NCBI GenBank assembly: GCA_017461465.1
Contig: JAFTYN010000066.1
Location: 1 to 12,956, forward strand
DNA length: 12,956 bases
Origin: Bacilli bacterium
GTDB taxonomy: Bacteria; Bacillota_I; Bacilli_A; RF39; UBA660
Reading direction: 5' to 3'
The notes under the pieces: generated by a model
What the model was told of the DNA's origin: nothing
The model's input: only the letters and a program-made list of their open reading frames with translations
Databases searched by the model: none
Program-made: the position numbers and the translations under genes
Shown: in pieces, positions 1 through 6,863 of the stretch
Numbering within the stretch: position 1 is the first letter of the stretch
Layout: the number at the start of each line of letters is the position of its first letter

Positions 1-651
1 ACAAATATGGATAATGCTATTGCAAAAATTGGTGTTACTCATGGATATTTTCAAAAGCTTGAATATGATGAACCTAAAAAGAAAATTAGAAATTTTGCTA
101 AATTCTTATTATGGCTTGGAATATTTACATTAACTATTGTTAATTTTGTATCATTATTTACATATGCTGGTCTTGCTAAAGGTGGATATTTCTTATTCGG
201 AACAATATGTGTTATATGTTCTTTAATTCTATTTAAAAAATCTAATAAATATATATTACTTACTGAATTTGGAGAAGAACAATACACTGCTTGGAAGTCA
301 CTATATAACTATTTAAATAGTAATAACCTTGCTAAAGATAAAACTCCTATTGAAGCTAAAACTGGTGAGAAATACTTAGTCTATGCTACTGCTTTTGGTA
401 TAGCAGAAAAAGTATCTAGTGCACTTGGTATTAGATGTAAGAGTTTAGATATTAAAGAAAGTAAACTTCTTAATAATAATTACTACCGAACTTCTAGTTA
501 TAGATCATCTTGCTCCTCAATCAATAGAACAACAAGAAGTACTAGTAGATCATACACTTCTAGCATCAGAAGTAGCAGTTATGGTGGTTCTAGTGGCTTT
601 GGTGGTTATTCAGGAGGCCGCGGTGGCGGTGGTGGTGGCGGAGGTCACTAA
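1..651 (+). CDS. DUF2207-type membrane protein, C-terminal part (5' end outside window)
   Basis: The reading frame is open to the window edge, so the first visible ATG (position 7) is probably internal and the gene starts upstream. Numbering from that ATG, two membrane segments lie at about residues 32-50 and 57-77. A soluble stretch with W96 and the motif EKYLVYATAFGIAEKV (121-136) follows, then a Ser/Thr/Arg-rich linker (about 160-195) and a Gly tail ending in eight Gly and His. This layout (TM pair, 'W...YL...YLVYA.AFG.A.KV', Gly-rich end) is typical of the C-terminal half of DUF2207/YciQ-like predicted membrane proteins, whose function is unknown. The Gly tail makes a short GC-rich patch near 610-645 in otherwise AT-rich DNA. 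It converges with the next gene and ends at a shared terminator. The family call rests on motif recall, not a search. Confidence 0.7.
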   Translation, partial: TNMDNAIAKIGVTHGYFQKLEYDEPKKKIRNFAKFLLWLGIFTLTIVNFVSLFTYAGLAKGGYFLFGTICVICSLILFKKSNKYILLTEFGEEQYTAWKSLYNYLNSNNLAKDKTPIEAKTGEKYLVYATAFGIAEKVSSALGIRCKSLDIKESKLLNNNYYRTSSYRSSCSSINRTTRSTSRSYTSSIRSSSYGGSSGFGGYSGGRGGGGGGGGH

Positions 652-652
652 T

Positions 653-686
653 AAAAAAAGAATGGTAATACCATTCTTTTTATTTT
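653..686. terminator. Bidirectional intrinsic terminator between convergent genes
   Basis: A perfect 10-bp stem (AAAGAATGGT at 657-666, ACCATTCTTT at 670-679) closes a 3-nt loop. A T-rich run follows on the + strand (675-686) and an A run precedes it (653-659), which gives a U tract on the minus transcript. It can stop both the + strand gene ending at 651 and the minus-strand operon ending at 680. The minus gene's stop codon (680-682) directly abuts the stem. Confidence 0.85.
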
Positions 687-2146
687 GCTATAAAATCTTT
701 AATTTGAATATCAGATAAATTAACTCCTAAACTAGTTTCTATTTCTTCTTTTTCAAAAGTTTTATAAATAGTCTTTGATATATATTTTTCTGCTAATTTG
801 ATAATATAATGATAATCATCTAGATCATCAGGAAAATATATACCACCTTTATTTTTATTTTTTATCATCCAAGATACTGCTGCTAAAGCAGACATAGAAA
901 CTGGAGTAATAGTTGGTGTTTGCCAGTACGAATCTTTTTTATTCTTATATAAAAATTTAGGTTCTATTCTATTACCAATCCAAACTGGTTTAAATTTATC
1001 ACCTAGTATAAGTACTCCTACATATTCAGTACCTTCAGTTATATTTTCTTCATATACTATTTCAGCATTACTAGGATACTTATATCCCCTTATTATTGAT
1101 AATTCTTCAGTTTCTATATCACTAGGTTTACTTTTATCAAAATCAGGATAAGTATTAACTTTATTATCTAATAAATATCTTTCAGCATGGTTGCAAGGCT
1201 TATATACAAATACAGTTGTTGGTCTATAAACTAATTTATCTTTTTCTTTTACTTCTAGATTAGTTGCAATTGTTATAGTTTCTTCGTGAGGAACTATGAA
1301 TCCTTCAAAATAACCACCAGGATAATATGCTTTACACTTTATATCTGCGGCTATATTTCTAAGTTCTAAAAAACCATTCTCATAATCAACTAAATTACAT
1401 TTATTTTCATAATCTACTCTTTCATGAGTTCCTATATCTATAGTTGCTTCACTTAAAAGTTCAAAAAAGAATGAATCAATACACCAAGTTGAATATAAAG
1501 TATCATCTTTATATTCATTTTTTACTTTTTGAGTATCTATATCACTTACCTGTATTAATTTTATTCCTAAATCATATGCTATTTCATTAAACTTCTTTTC
1601 TTTTAAGAGTTTATTTAATTTTTTATCTTTTTTAAATTGTGTTCTTACTATATATTCGATACCTAATTTAGTAAAGTGTGATACTAACCCTGGATTATTA
1701 CCATGATGAAATACTATAGGGTATCTATTATTTAGACTATCTTTATATTTTTCTTTTAACTTTCTTTTTAACAAGTTTTCTTCAAAAATACTATACCAAT
1801 GACTAGGCCAATCAGTTTCTCCTGTATTAATATACATTATATTATTTCTAGCACAGAAGTCCGCAATATCTCTAGTTCCTACTGTATCTGCAAAATCTAT
1901 TAATAAATCTCCTTCTTTTAAGTAAGTAGAAAATACTTTCTCATAATTATCTTTTGTTATTTCTGAAACAATATAGTTTTGAACTAATCCTCCCATTTTA
2001 ACAAAGGCATCAAATTCATATTTATTTTGTGTTATAACAAAATAATTTTTTTCATCAAATTTTATTTCTTTTTTTACTTTTTCATAAAAACTTTTACCAA
2101 CTGCTCCAAAGCCAAACTGCATTATTCTTCCGTTAAATTTTAACAT
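680..2146 (-). CDS. Homospermidine synthase-like protein (saccharopine dehydrogenase-type fold)
   Basis: Homospermidine synthase uses NAD+ to transfer an aminobutyl group from putrescine (or spermidine) to putrescine. At 488 aa the length matches bacterial members. Visible marks are the Rossmann motif GFGAVG (12-17), NNPGLVSHF (150-158, like the family's ANPGMVSWF), TW at 220-221 with an acidic stretch and GTHE (239-242), PHEETITIA (286-294, like HNEAISIA), RPTTVFVYKPC (308-318), GVLILG (377-382) and the SALAAVSWMI segment (419-428) near the C-terminus. These match the Hss pattern better than saccharopine or carboxynorspermidine dehydrogenase. It is the last gene of a three-gene operon; its ATG overlaps the preceding stop by one base (TAATG), with AAAGGA as ribosome binding site. 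The family call is firm. The true substrate is inferred, since no putrescine-making gene is visible here. Confidence 0.82.
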   Translation of the reverse strand: MLKFNGRIMQFGFGAVGKSFYEKVKKEIKFDEKNYFVITQNKYEFDAFVKMGGLVQNYIVSEITKDNYEKVFSTYLKEGDLLIDFADTVGTRDIADFCARNNIMYINTGETDWPSHWYSIFEENLLKRKLKEKYKDSLNNRYPIVFHHGNNPGLVSHFTKLGIEYIVRTQFKKDKKLNKLLKEKKFNEIAYDLGIKLIQVSDIDTQKVKNEYKDDTLYSTWCIDSFFFELLSEATIDIGTHERVDYENKCNLVDYENGFLELRNIAADIKCKAYYPGGYFEGFIVPHEETITIATNLEVKEKDKLVYRPTTVFVYKPCNHAERYLLDNKVNTYPDFDKSKPSDIETEELSIIRGYKYPSNAEIVYEENITEGTEYVGVLILGDKFKPVWIGNRIEPKFLYKNKKDSYWQTPTITPVSMSALAAVSWMIKNKNKGGIYFPDDLDDYHYIIKLAEKYISKTIYKTFEKEEIETSLGVNLSDIQIKDFIAK

Positions 2147-2787
2147 TATTCTTTTCCTTTAGGCTTTTTTAATTTAACTACTTTTGGAGCTTCATAACCA
2201 TTAGTATGTAATATTTTTATATTTTTAAATTTATAAAATATTCTATTTAAGTCTTCTTCAATTTTTTTACTAACTATAATTATATTTTCTATTCCATTAT
2301 CTAAAAAATATTTTTCACTAGGAAAATCTTGATGATACATATCATAACTATTATCAAATATTGATTCATCCATTTTATATCTATGCATACGATTAGTATC
2401 TATTAAAAATACTGGGTTAGCATCATCTTTTAAGTTTATATTTTTAAGTATTAGAGCTCCCCATATTAACGCTACTTCAACTATCCTATTATTAACTGCT
2501 CCAAGTGAATTAATAGGCTCATTAGTTCCATTAAATAGTGGTATTGGTCTAAAACCTAATAAGGCAAGAGCCATTCCCTCTTTTATACTTTCATAACCTT
2601 CTTCATCTACTATAATGGCAGTTTTTGTTGGAATCTCTTTTAAATAAAATATATCTGGTATATTTAAGTCATAAAACTCCATTATTTCAGCATTATCATC
2701 TATTGCAATAAAAGGTACTGGTCTAACCCAATCTGTCCACTTAGCCCCCTCTTTTGCCCATATTTCATATACTTCTCTACCTGTCAT
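2146..2787 (-). CDS. Conserved hypothetical protein, middle gene of polyamine-type operon
   Basis: I do not recognise this 213-aa protein. It has no signal peptide or membrane segment and looks like a soluble alpha/beta protein. Notable parts are a Trp-rich start (W10, W17, W20 in WAKEGAKWTDWVRPVPF), a hydrophobic strand followed by acid residues (TAIIVDEEG, 56-64), GFRPIPLFNGT (78-88), VFLIDTNRMHR (126-136) and a basic C-terminal tail (KLKKPKGKE). The first half, with two IIVD/FLID-type strands, could form a Rossmann-like core, but no catalytic motif is evident. It starts 2 nt after the ligase gene stop, with AGAGG upstream of the ATG, and overlaps the Hss-like gene by 1 base, so the three products are probably made together. 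Function is unknown; position suggests a partner or third enzyme in the same pathway. Confidence 0.75.
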   Translation of the reverse strand: MTGREVYEIWAKEGAKWTDWVRPVPFIAIDDNAEIMEFYDLNIPDIFYLKEIPTKTAIIVDEEGYESIKEGMALALLGFRPIPLFNGTNEPINSLGAVNNRIVEVALIWGALILKNINLKDDANPVFLIDTNRMHRYKMDESIFDNSYDMYHQDFPSEKYFLDNGIENIIIVSKKIEEDLNRIFYKFKNIKILHTNGYEAPKVVKLKKPKGKE

Positions 2788-2789
2788 AT

Positions 2790-3998
2790 TTAACCTCTTT
2801 CAATTAATACTGGAATATCCGCAGCATTAGAATCTATTCTTGGTTTCTCACTTATTCTAGCATAATAGCCTGCATGCTTCCCATCTACCGTATACGAACC
2901 TAAACACACATGATATTCTTTATTATTAGTTCCTTTTAATGGTTCACTGATAAATTTTTTCTGTGCAAGATACTTTTTAGGATGTCTTTTAACATCTTTT
3001 AATATTTCTTCATATTCACCTTCAAAGCATCCCTCTTTAATAGAAATCTTTTCTCCTACTCGTCCACATGCTGGTTTATAGATATATCCTTCTTTACCTT
3101 TTACATCCTTTACTTCAATAGTATCTGGTAGTAGTTTCTTCCAAGTTTTAAGACTTATACCAGCTTTTTCTAGTTCATTCCAAATAAGCGGAAACCTTTT
3201 TGTCTGCGCAAACATAGCAATAGGATGATTACAAGATGGAGTTATAGTATCAAAATATCCATCCCAGTATTTAGGTTTAATATCTACAAGCCACTCTAAA
3301 GGAGTAAATCTAATAATTCCATCTAATGAACCTTTGTATCCTTTTAAAACACTTACTGCTTTTTTATCTTCAAATCTAACATGGTCTGCTGCTCCATAAA
3401 TAACATTATAGTTTTTTTCTTTTAATCTATCCCCTAAAAACTGCATTACCTGTCTATCATCAGTATATGAAGTGCAGTGTACCATCATAATATTACCATT
3501 TTTAGGCACTTTTTTAGTTATAGCACCTACTAAAATATCACCAAAATTAATATAATCATACTTTTCTTTTTTAAATAGTTTTCTAGCTACCTCAGGCATT
3601 AAAGAACTTTCTGCAAAACCACCAGGAACATCACTATTAACTTCACTTAAAGCCCATTTATTACCTTTTACCGGATGAAAATCATATCTCATAAGTCTAA
3701 TATGCCTGTTAGGATCATAATTATTCATTTTCTTTAATTCAGCATATAATTTTTTATTTAGTGCTAGAGGTTTAGCAAGTTCTAAATTATTATTTAAGTA
3801 TAATTCTGATTCTATCGTTTCTTTATCAACATCTTCTGTTAATTTTTTTAATTCTTCATGTTCTTTTTCTGTTAGTACTAGTGCATATTTAGCAATAGTA
3901 TTATTATCTAAAAATTGTGGATCCCACTTATAACAATTAAAAATAACATCTAATCTATAATCTTTATATTTTTTTTCAGGAATTGGTACTAATTTCAT
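2790..3998 (-). CDS. Glutathionylspermidine synthase-like ATP-grasp ligase
   Basis: The protein is similar to the synthetase domain of GspS (PF03738 family), which uses ATP to join a carboxylate (glutathione in E. coli) to an amine of spermidine. Key matches are RYDFH (104-108) followed by SEVNSDVPGG (118-127), the expected R-x-D-F and E-x-N-x-D ligand and Mg sites. They also include YIYKPACGRVGEKISI (305-320), like the family's AKPI-GR-G-NI ATP loop, then YLAQKKFI (343-350) and a C-terminal R-x-S/ADIPVLI stretch (381-399). At 402 aa it is a stand-alone ligase without the N-terminal amidase of E. coli GspS. A low-GC Gram-positive may lack glutathione, so the acyl donor could differ. It is first in the operon, with a strong SD (GGTAGGTGAGG) and a TATAAT 23 nt before ATG. 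Confidence 0.82.
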   Translation of the reverse strand: MKLVPIPEKKYKDYRLDVIFNCYKWDPQFLDNNTIAKYALVLTEKEHEELKKLTEDVDKETIESELYLNNNLELAKPLALNKKLYAELKKMNNYDPNRHIRLMRYDFHPVKGNKWALSEVNSDVPGGFAESSLMPEVARKLFKKEKYDYINFGDILVGAITKKVPKNGNIMMVHCTSYTDDRQVMQFLGDRLKEKNYNVIYGAADHVRFEDKKAVSVLKGYKGSLDGIIRFTPLEWLVDIKPKYWDGYFDTITPSCNHPIAMFAQTKRFPLIWNELEKAGISLKTWKKLLPDTIEVKDVKGKEGYIYKPACGRVGEKISIKEGCFEGEYEEILKDVKRHPKKYLAQKKFISEPLKGTNNKEYHVCLGSYTVDGKHAGYYARISEKPRIDSNAADIPVLIERG

Positions 3999-4017
3999 AC
4001 CCTCACCTACCTTCTTA

Positions 4018-5742
4018 TTACATTATAGCATATATCAAAAAAAGAGAGGTTAACTCTCTTTGATTTTTAATTAAAACTTTTGGTTTTTCTTGCTCATTAT
4101 TTCTTAATACATTTTGTGATATTAAATGTTCTAAATCTTCAAATAAACCTTTATTACCTTTTCTTTTAGGAAGTAAATAATTCTCTAAGAAACTAATATT
4201 TAAGTTACTTTCATTATAGCTTCTAGATAATTCTTCTTCTTTAGAGTTTATATCTTCCATATCAGAAGTTAAATCAAGTAATAAAGCATCTTCTTTACTT
4301 ACATCCATTTCTAATATTTCTAGGTTATTTTTTGTATTAGTAGGAATATTAAATAAGAAGATTTTTCTTCCTTCAAAATTACTTGAAGTAAATTTAGATA
4401 AATTAGTTCTTATTTCTTTAAACTTTTTAAAATCATAACTTGATATTCTTGTGAATATACTTTTATCTTTAAAATTAAAAGAATGTTTTTCCATAAAATC
4501 AAGCATAAATCTAATATCATTAACTATATTATCAATCATAGGATTATTAGTCTTAGTACTAATAATATTTAAATCTTCTTTTAAAGTTTCATAACTTTTT
4601 TTGGAATATAATAACTTAATAGGATTATAAAGAGTAAACTTTATTAATTTTTTTAATTTATTATAAAGTTCTTTTGGATTATTTTCCTTTTTTAAACTAG
4701 ATTCTTTAGGGATATTTTTAGATATTAATGAATCTATTTTTGTTTTTAAAGTTATTTTAACTTTATTTAATTTACTTTTTTCTTCTCTAATTCTATTTTG
4801 ATTTTTTTTATATTCTGTAAGAAGCGTAGTTAACTCATTTAAAGTATAACTATCAAATTTATGACTATAAGATTCAAAAGACATTATTTCAAGTACTTTA
4901 TCAATACCGTCTTTTGTTAAACCTTCTTTTTTTAATATAGATTCTATTAAATAATCTCTTGGTAGTATTTTATTTTCTCCAAGTAAGCTTAAAAGTGTCT
5001 CTTCATCTAAAGAACTTAACTCTTCTTTTCTTTTAAGATATAAATATACTGATTCTAAAAGTTTAAGATTTTCCTTTTCATTTTTACTTTTTTCTTCATC
5101 TAAAGGGTTATCATCAATAATGCCTTTTATAACTGAAACATTATCATCTTTAGTTTTTAAATCTTTATCTAACTTATAAGTTTTAATCATATTCCATAAA
5201 TCTTCTTTGGTAATTAAATGTCTATCTATAATACTTTGGAATCTAACCATTAAAGCTTCAAGTGCTTCATTTTCTTTTTGAGATAAAGGAAGTGAATCAT
5301 TAATAGTTTTAACTTCAAATATATCTAGATTTATTGTTTTTATCATATCTTTTATAAGTTCATGTTTAGATTTACTTTCTAAAGCCATTTCTTTATCAAA
5401 TTCATAAGATAAAGAATTAATAGATAACTTAGTTAATATATATCTTTTAACATACACGAAATAAGAATATAAATGAGCTTTTTCTTTGATTTTTTTTAGA
5501 ATTTCTTTGAAGTTTTGATTTAACATTTTAGTTAATTCGTTCTTTTCAGGTTCATAAACCGCTAGGGCTAATTCACTTGGAACGATATATTTTGTTTCCT
5601 CATTACTTCTAAGTTCTTCTACATATTTGTATAGGATATCTCGTTCATCTTGTAACTCCACATTCAATTCATCTTGCGCGTCTATATGTCTTTTTTTAGA
5701 GTCAATGAACTTTCTTAATCCCATCAAATCAAGACTGTACAT
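4018..5742 (-). CDS. Large helical protein of unknown function; frame runs through its own terminator
   Basis: I do not recognise this 574-aa protein. It is rich in Lys, Glu, Leu, Asn and Ser, lacks membrane segments and signal peptide, and looks almost wholly alpha-helical. Likely coiled or bundled helices lie at about 10-50 and 300-345, and a charged linker at about 195-225 (DDNPLDEEKSKNEKEN). The only start with a ribosome site is the ATG at 5742, preceded by AGAGGAG with a rather long 13-nt spacer. The gene is monocistronic, with its own promoter (5793-5801) and leader hairpin. At the 3' end, the last 14 codons (Q561 to M574) come from the terminator hairpin, its T-run and the next operon's -10 box, giving a hydrophobic tail (LTSLFLIYAIM). 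Both other frames meet TAA just before the hairpin (4071-4073 and 4067-4069), so a one-base indel or a frameshift would give a normal ending. Confidence 0.75.
   Translation of the reverse strand: MYSLDLMGLRKFIDSKKRHIDAQDELNVELQDERDILYKYVEELRSNEETKYIVPSELALAVYEPEKNELTKMLNQNFKEILKKIKEKAHLYSYFVYVKRYILTKLSINSLSYEFDKEMALESKSKHELIKDMIKTINLDIFEVKTINDSLPLSQKENEALEALMVRFQSIIDRHLITKEDLWNMIKTYKLDKDLKTKDDNVSVIKGIIDDNPLDEEKSKNEKENLKLLESVYLYLKRKEELSSLDEETLLSLLGENKILPRDYLIESILKKEGLTKDGIDKVLEIMSFESYSHKFDSYTLNELTTLLTEYKKNQNRIREEKSKLNKVKITLKTKIDSLISKNIPKESSLKKENNPKELYNKLKKLIKFTLYNPIKLLYSKKSYETLKEDLNIISTKTNNPMIDNIVNDIRFMLDFMEKHSFNFKDKSIFTRISSYDFKKFKEIRTNLSKFTSSNFEGRKIFLFNIPTNTKNNLEILEMDVSKEDALLLDLTSDMEDINSKEEELSRSYNESNLNISFLENYLLPKRKGNKGLFEDLEHLISQNVLRNNEQEKPKVLIKNQRELTSLFLIYAIM
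4022..4030 (-). promoter_or_regulatory. Extended -10 promoter of the ligase/unknown/Hss-like operon
   Basis: On the minus strand the sequence reads TGC-TATAAT, a perfect -10 with an extended-10 TG. No good -35 is seen, because the place where it should lie is occupied by the terminator of the upstream gene (4037-4061). The predicted transcript starts near 4015, about 16 nt before the ATG. These bases also encode the last residues of the upstream reading frame. Confidence 0.6.
4037..4061 (-). terminator. Intrinsic terminator lying inside the 3' end of the 574-aa gene
   Basis: The stem is AAAGAGAG (4041-4048) with CTCTCTTT (4054-4061) and a 5-nt loop. Read on the minus strand it is followed by seven T (4043-4037). 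It sits upstream of the stop codon (4018-4020) of the gene it should terminate, so the hairpin codes for residues from 561 onward. A transcript ending here would have no in-frame stop. Confidence 0.8.
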
Positions 5743-5761
5743 AAAATTCTAACTTCTCCTC

Positions 5762-5787
5762 TGTCAGCGCCTAGAAAATCACTGACA
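5762..5787 (-). promoter_or_regulatory. Inverted repeat / mRNA leader hairpin before the 574-aa gene
   Basis: TGTCAG (5762-5767) and CTGACA (5782-5787) form a perfect 6-bp dyad around a 14-nt centre. The centre and arms include a GC-rich patch (minus strand AGGCGCTGACAG) that stands out in this DNA. It lies between the -10 (5793-5798) and the AGAGGAG ribosome site, so the transcript would begin with the stem. It could be a 5' stabilising hairpin, a translational control element or a protein operator; sequence alone cannot decide. Confidence 0.5.
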
Positions 5788-5792
5788 ACAAT

Positions 5793-5801
5793 ATAATAGC
5801 A
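5793..5801 (-). promoter_or_regulatory. Extended -10 promoter of the 574-aa gene
   Basis: The minus strand reads TGC-TATTAT, five of six matches to TATAAT with an extended -10 TG. A -35 is not evident. The expected start is near 5786, at the edge of the leader hairpin, giving an mRNA leader of about 45 nt, clearly longer than the other leaders in the window. Confidence 0.45.
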
Positions 5802-5804
5802 CTA

Positions 5805-5844
5805 ATAAAAAATAATGCAAATTCATAAAAATCTGCATTATTTT
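5805..5844 (-). terminator. Intrinsic terminator after the ffh/membrane-protein operon
   Basis: An 11-bp stem is formed by AAAATAATGCA (5809-5819) and TGCATTATTTT (5834-5844), with a 14-nt loop. On the minus strand T-rich sequence follows (TTTTATTAG). It begins 2 nt after the stop codon (5847-5849) of the 334-aa membrane gene. Confidence 0.75.
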
Positions 5845-5846
5845 CT

Positions 5847-6851
5847 TTATAAATTAAACTTTTTCTTAAAGTAATAATAATCATCATCTATTCTTTTTTT
5901 CTTAATATTTAATCCTAAAATATAAATATAATCTTCTTCATTCACATTCTTAGCATTCTCTAACTTTCCTTTTAAATCATTTAATACATTTATTATATCT
6001 TTTTGTTTTGGATTACGATAAAAGTTATTAGTATGTATAAAATATATAGCAGTAAATACTAAAAGTGGATACATAAAGGCAAGTAACCCTAATATAACAT
6101 GATAAATTATATAATCAACCATGTAATTATTGCTCCAAATAAAATATGAAGTAAGAGCTAATACTACTGATATTATATAAATAATTAAATATCTTTTAAA
6201 ACTATGATTAACTATCTTATTTTTTAGTAAATTAATTACTACCATTGTAACAATAGTAAGTAATAATGCTAGTAAAGTGATAAGAAGGATATTTAATTTC
6301 AATTTAAAAAATACAATTATTTGAAGTGAATATAGAAAACATAATAGTATTATTGGCATAACATCAGCGTATTTATCTATTAAACCATATTTTGTTTTAA
6401 CTTCTTTTCTTAGTTCTATCATGAAGCTATTTAAAATGCTAGTAAAGCTATAATCACCTACTATAGTATTATCTAATTTATCTAAAGATATATACATATT
6501 TTTATCTTCTTTATAAAGTAAACTATTAATGTATCCCATTACTTTTTGTTCTGATTCAGTTAAAGTTTCATCTTCATATTTAAGTAAATTACTTTTTAAA
6601 TATCTTAAACACAAAGTATCTCCTTTTTTTTCTAAACTATAATATTTTTTATTTATTAAGTTTAATATAGTTAAATAAAATAGTTTATTTGCTTTAGTTC
6701 CATGAACATAAAGTAAATAAATAGGATTATCTTTTAATAATTCTTTATTAATATCTTTCTTTTTTATATTCATGCTTTTATAGCAATTTAAAAGTACCAT
6801 AAAAGTTATATAAAGAAATATTAAGATTATAGGAATAATACTATCAATCAT
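5847..6851 (-). CDS. Multi-pass membrane protein, resembles the C-terminal half of DUF2207 proteins
   Basis: This 334-aa protein has an N-terminal membrane segment (about 4-22), a cytoplasmic-looking domain (25-160) and four or five further segments (about 163-182, 186-207, 220-238, 245-272). It ends in a short charged tail. The first domain contains PIYLLYVHGTKANKLFYLTILNLINKKYYSLEKKG-type sequence (43-77), which recalls the DUF2207 pattern in which a short repeat domain follows the first TM ('...fiatilnLi.kgyi.le'). The tail motif EEDYIYILGLNIKKK parallels EKYLVYATAFGIAEK of the first gene in the window. I infer a distant relation, without an N-terminal extracellular domain. The start is supported by AAGGAG, which overlaps the ffh stop; the two genes are 12 nt apart, so this gene is co-transcribed with ffh. 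Function is unknown. Confidence 0.7.
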   Translation of the reverse strand: MIDSIIPIILIFLYITFMVLLNCYKSMNIKKKDINKELLKDNPIYLLYVHGTKANKLFYLTILNLINKKYYSLEKKGDTLCLRYLKSNLLKYEDETLTESEQKVMGYINSLLYKEDKNMYISLDKLDNTIVGDYSFTSILNSFMIELRKEVKTKYGLIDKYADVMPIILLCFLYSLQIIVFFKLKLNILLITLLALLLTIVTMVVINLLKNKIVNHSFKRYLIIYIISVVLALTSYFIWSNNYMVDYIIYHVILGLLAFMYPLLVFTAIYFIHTNNFYRNPKQKDIINVLNDLKGKLENAKNVNEEDYIYILGLNIKKKRIDDDYYYFKKKFNL

Positions 6852-6863
6852 TATTACAACTCC

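Noticed and set aside
51..287. Minus-strand open frame of 78 codons
   Set aside because: It lies wholly inside the coding region of the + strand DUF2207-type gene, with no ribosome site or recognisable product.
680..2146. Saccharopine or carboxynorspermidine dehydrogenase
   Set aside because: The NNPG, TW...GTHE and PHEETITIA motifs follow the homospermidine synthase pattern and the length of 488 aa fits it better.
5743..5846. T-box or metabolite riboswitch in the longest gap
   Set aside because: The leader after the likely start is only about 45 nt, with a single 6-bp stem and no T-box or known aptamer core; the rest of the gap is the terminator of the upstream operon.
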